Assembly (NCBI GenBank): GCA_017618935.1
Contig: JAFZTG010000157.1
Coordinates: 1-16,017 of the forward strand
Length of the DNA stretch: 16,017 nt
From: Bacteroidales bacterium
GTDB taxonomy: Bacteria; Bacteroidota; Bacteroidia; Bacteroidales; UBA1715
Direction: 5' to 3'
The notes beneath the pieces were generated by a model, which was not told where the DNA came from, made no database searches, and saw only the letters and a list, made by a program, of their open reading frames with translations. The position numbers were made by a program, and so were the translations under genes. Numbering within the stretch: position 1 is the stretch's first letter; each line of letters starts with the position of its first letter. Below, one piece after another: positions 1 to 6,383 of the stretch.

Positions 1-469
1 CGAACGATTGTGTCATGAGTTCTTCGCCAAACGTGGAACCGATGAGTTTTTTTGCCGAAACTTGATATTCCTCGTGTTTGCCACCGACACAAAAATATGT
101 CGCGTCGGCAACGCAATGTGTTTGGGAATGTGAATTCCTATTATACCACGTATTTCCTATAATTCCATGTCGTGCTGGCGTCGTTCCAGTTGCAATGCTG
201 GCAAAAGCGCTTGAGCTATGTCCGTAGGCAAAATTTGTATGTGCGTCAATACATTGCGTTCCGTCGTACATCAGTTTTTTGAATCCTCCGCTTACATAAT
301 GCTTGTTGAAACGTTCCAAGTATTCATATCGCATTTGTTCAACGACGAACAGCACGACAAGTTTGGGTTTTTCGGGCGGTGTAACCGTGTTAAGCGCGTA
401 TCCATTGACGAATATGCATGACAATAGAAATATGGCAAAATTTTTCTGGAACGGAACGGCGATACGCAT
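1..469 (-). CDS. PafA-like secreted alkaline phosphatase / phosphodiesterase (partial, N-terminal 156 residues)
   Basis: This is the N-terminal third of an alkaline-phosphatase-superfamily enzyme, cut by the left edge of the window. Members of the PafA/NPP group hydrolyse phosphate mono- or diesters in the periplasm or on the cell surface using two zinc ions. The ATG at 469 lies 3 nt after the nadC stop, so the two genes share a transcript. Residues 1-25 are a signal peptide; LLSC (15-18) could also be a weak lipobox. The family hallmarks follow: PKLVVLFVVEQMR (35-47), GGFKKLM (61-67), ATGTTPARHGIIGN (93-106) and W108. Aligned without gaps to the PafA sequence as I remember it, E44 sits at metal ligand Asp38, S85 at nucleophile Thr79 and N106 at Asn100. 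The nucleophile is therefore Ser and the first metal ligand is Glu. The positions of the catalytic Lys/Arg pair and the other metal ligands lie outside the window, so activity cannot be judged. Confidence 0.85.
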   Translation of the reverse strand, partial: MRIAVPFQKNFAIFLLSCIFVNGYALNTVTPPEKPKLVVLFVVEQMRYEYLERFNKHYVSGGFKKLMYDGTQCIDAHTNFAYGHSSSAFASIATGTTPARHGIIGNTWYNRNSHSQTHCVADATYFCVGGKHEEYQVSAKKLIGSTFGEELMTQSF

Positions 470-472
470 CAA

Positions 473-1315
473 TTAAAATGCTTTGAGACTCAAATCAAGA
501 CTGTTGATGTGATGTGTAAGAGCTCCTACCGAAATGTAATCTACACCTGCCTCAGCGTATGCCCGAATTGATTCTTTTGTGATTCCGCCCGACGATTCCG
601 TTTTGCATTTGCCATTGATAAGTGCAACGGCAACTTTCGTCTCTTCGGGTGTGAAGTTGTCAATCAAGATACGTTCAACGTCAAATTGGAGTATTTCTTT
701 TATTTCGTCTAACGTGCGTGCTTCCACCTCAATTTTTAGGTCTTTCCCTTTTTCCTTAAGATACTCTTTCGTCTTGGTGATTGCTTTTGTCACGCCTCCA
801 GCGTAGTCGATATGGTTGTCTTTTATTAAAATCATATCGTATAACCCGATTCGGTGATTTTCACCGCCACCGGTCTTTACGGCATATTTTTCCAGCAAAC
901 GCAAACCTGGTGTAGTTTTACGGGTATCGAGGATTTTTGTGTTCGTGCCTTCCAGCAATTTCACGTATTCGTGTGTTTGTGTGGCAATTCCACTCAATCG
1001 TTGCATAAAGTTCAATACAAGTCGCTCGGTTTGCAGAATCGAGATTGTTTTTCCTTCAACAACAAACGCAATGTCACCTTTTTTTATAGCGTCGCCATCG
1101 TGCAGATACTGTGTCATTTTTAATGTCGGGTCGAATTTTGCAAAAATCTTTTTTGCTAATTCAACACCACAAAGAATACCGTCTTCCTTTACTAATAATC
1201 GCGCACGACCTTGTAAATCGTGGGGAATACACGACAGAGTCGTATGGTCGCCGTCACCAATATCTTCTTTGAACGCTATGTCAATCGTTGCATCAATAAG
1301 TGGACTGTCTATCAT
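473..1315 (-). CDS. nadC: Quinolinate phosphoribosyltransferase (nicotinate-nucleotide pyrophosphorylase)
   Basis: NadC makes nicotinate mononucleotide from quinolinate and PRPP, releasing CO2 and pyrophosphate, in de novo NAD synthesis in the cytoplasm. The 280 residues are full length for the family. The motifs are in order: EDIGDGDHTT (17-26) at the N-terminus, TRKTTPGLR (131-139) and GGGENHR (149-155) for substrate binding, KDNH (165-168), EVEA (196-199), the phosphate-binding SSGGI (241-245), and SVGALTH (262-268) near the end. No key residue is missing. The gene lies between the LOG gene (57-nt gap upstream) and the phosphatase gene (3 nt downstream). A TAnnTTTG-type -7 element lies 17 nt upstream of the start, so it may have its own promoter besides read-through from the LOG gene. 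nadA and nadB are not in the window. Confidence 0.97.
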   Translation of the reverse strand: MIDSPLIDATIDIAFKEDIGDGDHTTLSCIPHDLQGRARLLVKEDGILCGVELAKKIFAKFDPTLKMTQYLHDGDAIKKGDIAFVVEGKTISILQTERLVLNFMQRLSGIATQTHEYVKLLEGTNTKILDTRKTTPGLRLLEKYAVKTGGGENHRIGLYDMILIKDNHIDYAGGVTKAITKTKEYLKEKGKDLKIEVEARTLDEIKEILQFDVERILIDNFTPEETKVAVALINGKCKTESSGGITKESIRAYAEAGVDYISVGALTHHINSLDLSLKAF

Positions 1316-1331
1316 ATTTAGATTTTTTTGT

Positions 1332-1339
1332 CAAAAGTA
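1332..1339 (-). promoter_or_regulatory. Probable -7 element of a nadC promoter
   Basis: Read on the minus strand this is TACTTTTG, an exact match to the Bacteroidota -7 consensus TAnnTTTG and identical to the -7 element in front of the LOG gene. It ends 17 nt before the nadC ATG, which would give a very short leader. No good -33 TTTG occurs at the usual 19-20 nt; the nearest TTG is 24 nt away inside the upstream hairpin. Treat it as a secondary internal promoter candidate. Confidence 0.45.
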
Positions 1340-1343
1340 TGAT

Positions 1344-1372
1344 TATTTATTGTTTTTAGGAAACAATAAATA
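1344..1372 (-). other. AT-rich perfect hairpin between the LOG gene and nadC
   Basis: A perfect 12-bp inverted repeat (tatttattgttt / aaacaataaata) encloses a 5-nt loop and begins directly after the stop codon of the LOG gene. The stem has only one G-C pair. On the minus strand no uridine run follows, so it is not a standard intrinsic terminator. It could slow polymerase, stabilise the 3' end of the upstream message, or be a protein-binding dyad next to the nadC -7 element. Confidence 0.5.
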
Positions 1373-2083
1373 TTAGAAATTTGGTCGTAAATCGGTGTCT
1401 TTGTAGAAATTGATGATTTCGGCAACGGCATCGTCGGCATCGTCAACGACTTTTATCAGATCCATATCTTGTGGACTGATGTTTTTCGCACCTGCAAGCA
1501 TTGTTGTCTTAACCCAATCTATCAAGCCTTTCCAGTATTCTGTTCCGACAAGAACGATAGGGAAGTGGCCGATTTTTCCTGTCTGAATCAAGGTCACAGC
1601 CTCGAAAAGTTCGTCAAGTGTGCCAAATCCGCCAGGCATTACGATGAATCCTTGCGAATAACGCATAAACATAGTCTTTCTTGTGAAGAAATAATCGAAT
1701 GTAATCAACTTGTCGTGATCGATGAACTGGTTAGCCGATTGCTCGAAAGGCAATGCGATATTTATACCCACTGATTTACCTTTCCCTTTTTGTGCGCCCA
1801 AATTCGCAGCTTCCATAATTCCAGGACCACCACCGGTAATGACGCCAAATCCGTGTTTGGTGAGCAAATAGGCAATGTCTTTTGCCAATTTGTAATATGG
1901 GTCGGTGTTAGCTGTGCGAGCCGAACCAAAAATGGAAACGCATGGACCGATTTTTGTCAGTTTTTCAAAACCTTCGACAAATTCAGCCATATATTTGAAC
2001 ACTTCCCACGTGTTATCTGCCTTGATACCTTGCCAATCTTTCGGATTAACAACTTCCTCTACATTATTTTCTTTTTCGTCCAT
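1373..2083 (-). CDS. LOG-family nucleoside 5'-monophosphate phosphoribohydrolase (Rossmann-fold, TIGR00730-like)
   Basis: LOG-family proteins, often mislabelled lysine decarboxylases, cleave the N-glycosidic bond of nucleoside 5'-monophosphates to give a free base and ribose 5-phosphate. Known substrates include cytokinin nucleotides, and AMP or GMP in related enzymes. This copy has 236 residues. It shows IFGSAR (51-56), the nucleotide-binding VITGGGPGIMEAAN (81-94), TRK (134-136) and the diagnostic PGGFGTLDE (150-158). All expected catalytic positions (Arg135, Glu158) are present. About 45 residues precede the core, as in the longer LOG subgroup common in Bacteroidota. The start at 2083 follows a good promoter with a leader of about 20 nt. 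It heads a cluster with nadC and the phosphatase. Its true substrate cannot be read from the sequence; nucleotide salvage is most likely. Confidence 0.9.
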   Translation of the reverse strand: MDEKENNVEEVVNPKDWQGIKADNTWEVFKYMAEFVEGFEKLTKIGPCVSIFGSARTANTDPYYKLAKDIAYLLTKHGFGVITGGGPGIMEAANLGAQKGKGKSVGINIALPFEQSANQFIDHDKLITFDYFFTRKTMFMRYSQGFIVMPGGFGTLDELFEAVTLIQTGKIGHFPIVLVGTEYWKGLIDWVKTTMLAGAKNISPQDMDLIKVVDDADDAVAEIINFYKDTDLRPNF

Positions 2084-2108
2084 AGTTCTTAAATTTTAAT
2101 CATTCTCT

Positions 2109-2140
2109 CAAAAGTAAGCAAAATCGTGTTAAAATCAAAA
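2109..2140 (-). promoter_or_regulatory. Bacteroidota-type promoter of the LOG gene
   Basis: On the minus strand a -33 TTTTG (2140-2136) is followed by exactly 19 nt and then TACTTTTG (2116-2109), an exact match to the -7 consensus TAnnTTTG used by the primary sigma factor of Bacteroidota. Transcription would begin near 2102-2105, about 20 nt upstream of the ATG at 2083. This is one of the two best promoters in the window. Confidence 0.75.
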
Positions 2141-2226
2141 TTTTTTGTTCGTGTATTTCACTTAGGTGCAATTTTTTCGTGCCGAACGATCTTTTTTTTG
2201 TCGAAAAACGCTATTTTCGCCTTGCT

Positions 2227-2469
2227 ATGACAGAACAAGAAGCATATAATAATTGTATAGAACAAATAGAGTTTTATAGAAATAAACGGGAACAAATCAT
2301 ACAAGAAAATGATTTGTTGCAAAAACAGATACGTGCTGTGTTGGCAAATGACGTAACGGCGGACGTTTCTGCTTTGCAGGCGAAAATTGCACACAATGAG
2401 GACTTAGATGAAGAATATGGTGCCAAGATGCACGAACTAACTATTCAGCGAAATCTGTTAGAACCCTAA
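2227..2469 (+). CDS. Small coiled-coil protein of unknown function
   Basis: I do not recognise this 80-residue protein. It is highly charged and lacks Pro and Gly except near the C-terminus, with two long helical stretches: about 8-40, and 46-78 after the short break NDVTADV (41-47). This is the pattern of a helical hairpin or short coiled coil. There is no signal peptide or membrane segment. I chose the ATG at 2227; an in-frame GTG at 2179 would add 16 residues rich in Phe and Arg that do not fit the helical pattern. It is divergent from the LOG gene. Its TAA overlaps the TAG of the convergent nuclease gene. The minus-strand reading frame here (2158-2394) is rich in Phe, Ile and Cys and looks like a shadow. 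The heptad-like pattern makes a real gene likely, but no promoter is clear. Confidence 0.65.
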   Translation: MTEQEAYNNCIEQIEFYRNKREQIIQENDLLQKQIRAVLANDVTADVSALQAKIAHNEDLDEEYGAKMHELTIQRNLLEP

Positions 2470-5327
2470 AATTGTTTTGGCTCGACGTTTCTACCACAAA
2501 ATTCCTTGAAATCGCAATAACAGCAAACGTGTTCCAAATTTTCTGTTTGTTCAAATTTACGATTTGTGTCAAGCAATTCCGTGATTTTTTCTTGCAAACC
2601 GTTTTCAAATTCTTTCACAAGATCACCTTCGAAACTGAGAACCTCGCTTTTGTTGACTTTCAGGGTTGTTCTGTTATTGGGGTCATTTATGGTTTGTATG
2701 AAAAACAAATTCGGCTGGTATGTTTTTTCAGGATTCATTTGCTTGAGAATATATGCGTACAACAGGGTTTGAAACGCTTCTTTGGGGAATTTGTTTTCTT
2801 GGGAATTAAACAAAGAGTCCATGGTGATGTCTAATTTCTTGTCAAGTTTGTCGACTTTGCATTTTCCCGTTTTGTAGTCAACGATTCTCACAATGCCTTT
2901 TTGCATATCGATTCGGTCAATTTTTCCACCGATTTCGATACCTTGGAATTTTATTTTTGCATCTTGGTTTTCAACTTTAATAAGAGTGAACGGATTTTGT
3001 TTCTCGTATTCAAGGAATGTTTGTATTTGTTTCTTTGTAGTTAGAAATTCTTTACTTTGTTTATCAATAATTCTTTCTGGTGCCTGATTATTTTTCATAA
3101 CCTGCAGAATTATGTCTTCAAGTTTCTTGTCATCTGATAAGATTGTGTCAATCACTTGGCTGTCAATTGTTTTGCCTTCCAAGTCTTTGTACAGCGTTTC
3201 CATCGTGTAATGGAAATAGTTTCCCACGTCGTATGGTTTGGGCAATTCGTCAAATTCTTGTGGCTTTTTCAGACCTTTAATTTGAGAAAAATAAAATTTC
3301 AGACCACATTCAATATATTTGATCAGGGCAGTAGGGGCGAGGTATTTGCCGTTTTTCAACAACTCGAAATAAGCCAACACGTCGGGTCTGTTTTTGTCAA
3401 TGGAAATTGGCTGTACGTTGTTGGGGAATACGTTGTAGTTGTATTCTTCGACGGTGATTTTGTCAAGAACCTTGTCTTTGTTCTGTTCTTCGCCATTTCC
3501 AAGATTCGTCTTGAACGGGCTTTCATATAATAATTGCAACAAGAACCGACTTTGTTCCGATTTGTTTTCCCCTGAATTTTCGCTGTAAAGCAGGGTAATG
3601 TTGCGACTTCGTTGGAGAGTTCTATAAAAATAATACGAGTACATTGCCGATTGTTCCTTGATTGTCGGCATGCCGAAGGCAACACGAAGATTGTAGGGAA
3701 TAAACGAGCTTCCGAGCGATGTCTTGGGAAGATTTCCGTCCATAACCGACGTAATGATAATGTTTTCAAAATCCAACAGACGCGTTTCCAAAATACCCAA
3801 AACTTGCAAACCAACAAGTGGTTGCCCTTCAATGGCGATGTTCTTGCTTTGTAGGGTTTTCTTCAAAAAACTATTGATAAATTCGATTTTCTGAAACTGA
3901 ATGTTGTTGTCCTTCGTAATTTTTTGTGCAACAGATAGTTGTGTGTAGATTGTATAAAAAATACTTTTGTCAATTTTGTCTAATGCAAATTTCTTGCATA
4001 TACCTATGATTGCTTTTGAAAGATTTTCTACATAGTATTCAAGTGTGGTGTCTAATTTGAAAATGAAATCAAGCGTATCGCCACAATCATCAATTTGTAT
4101 GGTTATTTTTTTGTTTTTTACTATATCGTCACGAATTGCTCTTATTTGTTCATTGATAGTTGTTGGTATTAATGGATTTTCACATATTTTAAGAACGTCT
4201 TTGTAATACAACTTGTTATTACGTTTATTAGCATACAAGCTCAACATTGATTCGAAAAGCGTGTAGGCAGCCGACGAACGGATAGGATAGCCGATGGTTA
4301 CGTTGTATTGGTCAACGGGGAGTGATTTGATGACGGGAACGACTAACTTTTCGTCTGCCAAGATGATTGCTGTGTTCTCGTATTTCCGTGTCGGGTCTAA
4401 ATCTTGCAATAAATCGCCACATAGTTTTGCTTGGGCGATTTCGTTGGGCGTTTTTATTATTCGGATTTTTTTGTTGCTTTTAAAGTTGTTGAACGCGTCT
4501 GGGGACAACTCGTTTGGAAAAAAAGTAAGATTCTTTCTTACGAAAATGCCCGCCTCGTGCGATGTGTCGTCTTTGTAATAGGTGTCATAGTCCCAATAAA
4601 AAAACGCTTGCTTTCGGTCTTTCAGGAAATGGAATATCTTCTTCTCGCATTCACTTAACGCATTGAATCCCAAGAAAATATAGGTAGAATCACCAAAAAC
4701 GGAGTCTTTGGTCTCCACATCGGCCTCGGCAACGGAACGCAGTGCCATACCTTCGTAAGAAAGGTTTTGCTCTTGTAGTGTCTTTCTAAAATCATCGTAA
4801 ACGAGTGGCAACAGGTTCCAAAACTCAATGAATTTCCTGCGAACGTCGCTTTCGGCTGTGTTTGCTTCTATTTTTGTCGTGTCCCAAAAACGACGAATCA
4901 TATCTTTTTGAGAATCGTCTAAAAAGTCGAAAAGCGAGTCTATTTCCTTGATGTCGCCGATGTTGGTAAACAAAGTCTTCGCATTGATGAGATATTTGTC
5001 TATGTCATCGAAGTCGGATAGGAGCATTTCGCCCCACGGATAGAAGTCTTCAAACGATTCTTTCCTTTTTGAGATTTTTATATACGATAGATATAAAAGG
5101 TACACCAATGTTAAATCATCGGGAATAACGGAATCTTGTCGAGTTATGCAAAAGTCTTGAATCGTTGTCATTCTTGGCAAGAAAATTGGTGCGTCGATTT
5201 GTTTTCCCATCGATTTTTTGAAGAAAACGATGGCACGCTTGCTTGGAAAAATGACTGTCGTGTTGGCAAGGTGCTCCGAGTGTTTCTTCAAAATGTCGGT
5301 GACGCATAAGTCAATGAATGATTCCAT
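2466..5327 (-). CDS. AddB-like Fe-S PD-(D/E)XK nuclease with inactivated helicase fold
   Basis: This 953-residue protein resembles the AddB/RecB-nuclease group that resects double-strand breaks for recombination, usually paired with an AddA-type helicase-nuclease. The N-terminal part is an SF1 helicase-like fold without a Walker A GxxGxGK motif; TTVIFPSKRA (23-32) stands in that region. Helicase-like motifs recur as LLDFENIIITSVMDGNLP (517-534) and QRSRNITLLYS (572-582). The C-terminal nuclease domain is intact: G702-x3-H706, GKIDRID (801-807), IVDYKTGK (815-822) with D817 and K819, and Q853 with Y857. C674 with C935-x2-C938-x5-C944 matches the spacing of the AddB 4Fe-4S staple. The protein is therefore probably an active nuclease with a structural rather than motor helicase domain. 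No addA-like gene adjoins it; a 100-nt gap with repeats separates it from the dehydrogenase gene upstream. The start at 5327 gives the usual N-terminus of the family. Confidence 0.88.
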   Translation of the reverse strand: MESFIDLCVTDILKKHSEHLANTTVIFPSKRAIVFFKKSMGKQIDAPIFLPRMTTIQDFCITRQDSVIPDDLTLVYLLYLSYIKISKRKESFEDFYPWGEMLLSDFDDIDKYLINAKTLFTNIGDIKEIDSLFDFLDDSQKDMIRRFWDTTKIEANTAESDVRRKFIEFWNLLPLVYDDFRKTLQEQNLSYEGMALRSVAEADVETKDSVFGDSTYIFLGFNALSECEKKIFHFLKDRKQAFFYWDYDTYYKDDTSHEAGIFVRKNLTFFPNELSPDAFNNFKSNKKIRIIKTPNEIAQAKLCGDLLQDLDPTRKYENTAIILADEKLVVPVIKSLPVDQYNVTIGYPIRSSAAYTLFESMLSLYANKRNNKLYYKDVLKICENPLIPTTINEQIRAIRDDIVKNKKITIQIDDCGDTLDFIFKLDTTLEYYVENLSKAIIGICKKFALDKIDKSIFYTIYTQLSVAQKITKDNNIQFQKIEFINSFLKKTLQSKNIAIEGQPLVGLQVLGILETRLLDFENIIITSVMDGNLPKTSLGSSFIPYNLRVAFGMPTIKEQSAMYSYYFYRTLQRSRNITLLYSENSGENKSEQSRFLLQLLYESPFKTNLGNGEEQNKDKVLDKITVEEYNYNVFPNNVQPISIDKNRPDVLAYFELLKNGKYLAPTALIKYIECGLKFYFSQIKGLKKPQEFDELPKPYDVGNYFHYTMETLYKDLEGKTIDSQVIDTILSDDKKLEDIILQVMKNNQAPERIIDKQSKEFLTTKKQIQTFLEYEKQNPFTLIKVENQDAKIKFQGIEIGGKIDRIDMQKGIVRIVDYKTGKCKVDKLDKKLDITMDSLFNSQENKFPKEAFQTLLYAYILKQMNPEKTYQPNLFFIQTINDPNNRTTLKVNKSEVLSFEGDLVKEFENGLQEKITELLDTNRKFEQTENLEHVCCYCDFKEFCGRNVEPKQF

Positions 5328-5364
5328 AGATGGTGCTATTATTTAATTCTTTGTTCAATTTTCG

Positions 5365-5381
5365 GACGCAAACGTTGCGTC
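5365..5381. repeat. Short palindrome GACGCAA-acg-TTGCGTC
   Basis: A perfect 7-bp inverted repeat with a 3-nt centre lies in the 100-bp gap between the nuclease and dehydrogenase genes. Read on the minus strand it continues a GTAGAGACGC sequence, the end of a type of dispersed intergenic palindrome I recall from Bacteroidota and cyanobacteria. No uridine run follows on either strand, so a terminator role is unlikely. Confidence 0.55.
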
Positions 5382-5394
5382 TCTACATTAATTT

Positions 5395-5422
5395 TCAATT
5401 GTCAATTATCAAATATCAATTC
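5395..5422. repeat. Heptamer tandem array (TCAAWTn, four units)
   Basis: Four consecutive 7-nt units (tcaattg, tcaatta, tcaaata, tcaattc) lie directly beside the palindrome at 5365-5381 and end just before the stop codon of the dehydrogenase gene. Together they fill most of the 5328-5427 gap. I found no TAnnTTTG promoter for the nuclease gene in this gap. Confidence 0.6.
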
Positions 5423-5427
5423 AAATT

Positions 5428-6369
5428 TTAATGATTATTTATAAATGTCTCCACATTTTTATATGTCAATTGCATCAAACTATCCAATGCCTTGTCGCTC
5501 ACCCATGCCACATGAGGTGTAATTAGTATTTTTGAAGCAATTTTTTCATTGAGTAATGGCGATGAAATAGGGAGTGGTTCTTTTTGCATGACGTCAATTG
5601 CCGCACCGGAAATGCAATTTTCTTGCAATGCCTGTGCGAGTGCGTCTTCGTTGATGATACCGCCACGACCAACATTGACGATATATGCAGTTTTTTTCAT
5701 CATCTGCAACTGTTGCAGACCGATTAAACCTTGTGTCTGTGTGTTGAGTGGAGAGTGAATGGATACGATGTCGGCTGTTTTTAGCAATTCTTCAAGAGTA
5801 ACTTCTTGATAATCAGATGTATGGTTGTTACCTGACGTTGAGTAATACACAACCTTGCAACCAAAGGCCGTCGCAACTTCGGCAACACGGCGCCCAATTG
5901 TACCTAAACCGATGATTCCCCACGTCCGTCCGTTGAGTTCCATGTAACCCGGACCGATATGCGTGAAAAGTTGCTGGTTGGAATACGTTTTCGACGAAAC
6001 GTAGTGTGCGTAGTATTCCGTGTGTTGCAACAAGGCGAGAAGTATGGCGAACGTGTGTTGCACGACGCTTTCGGTGGAGTAGCCGGCAACGTTTTTTACC
6101 ACAACGTTTTTTGTTTTTGCATATTCCAAATCAACATTGTTCATCCCAGTTGCCGTCAAACAAATCAGTTTGAGGTTCGGACACGCGTCGAAGATGGATT
6201 TGTCGATGATGACTTTGTTCGTGATGATGATGGTTGCATCGGCAATGTGTGGCAGACGTTCTTCGACGGAAGTCGTGGCAAATACCCGTAGATTTCCCAG
6301 TGTCTTGAATGAATCAAAGATTTCATTTGTGCCGATTGTCGCTGCGTCAAGAACTACTATGTTTTCCAT
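5428..6369 (-). CDS. D-2-hydroxyacid dehydrogenase (hydroxypyruvate/glycerate dehydrogenase-like)
   Basis: This is a 313-residue NAD(P)-dependent D-isomer-specific 2-hydroxyacid dehydrogenase, which interconverts a 2-ketoacid and a D-2-hydroxyacid. The catalytic domain is split around the Rossmann domain, which begins at GIIGLGTIG (151-159). The catalytic triad is complete: Arg235 in VNVGRGG, Glu264 in KEP and His286 in TPHVAW. After the second Rossmann strand the sequence is YYSTSG (175-180), with no acidic residue at the usual NAD-selecting position, so NADP use is possible. The overall pattern is closest to glycerate/hydroxypyruvate reductases, but the substrate is not certain. It is the last gene of a three-gene operon, 14 nt after the pseudokinase gene, and has no visible promoter of its own. 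A repeat-rich gap follows it. Confidence 0.92.
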   Translation of the reverse strand: MENIVVLDAATIGTNEIFDSFKTLGNLRVFATTSVEERLPHIADATIIITNKVIIDKSIFDACPNLKLICLTATGMNNVDLEYAKTKNVVVKNVAGYSTESVVQHTFAILLALLQHTEYYAHYVSSKTYSNQQLFTHIGPGYMELNGRTWGIIGLGTIGRRVAEVATAFGCKVVYYSTSGNNHTSDYQEVTLEELLKTADIVSIHSPLNTQTQGLIGLQQLQMMKKTAYIVNVGRGGIINEDALAQALQENCISGAAIDVMQKEPLPISSPLLNEKIASKILITPHVAWVSDKALDSLMQLTYKNVETFINNH

Positions 6370-6383
6370 GCTTTTTGTGAGTT

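Noticed and set aside
218..421. 67-codon plus-strand open frame
   Set aside because: It lies antisense inside the phosphatase gene, which has clear family motifs, and its translation has no recognisable features.
1344..1372. Hairpin as intrinsic terminator of the LOG gene
   Set aside because: The stem is almost all A-T and no uridine run follows on the minus strand.
2158..2394. 78-codon minus-strand open frame
   Set aside because: It is rich in Phe, Ile and Cys and has no helical or domain pattern; the opposite strand has a convincing coiled-coil protein.
3356..3832. 158-codon minus-strand open frame
   Set aside because: It is an alternative frame inside the AddB-like nuclease gene, has low-complexity basic content, and lies wholly within a coding region with solid motifs.
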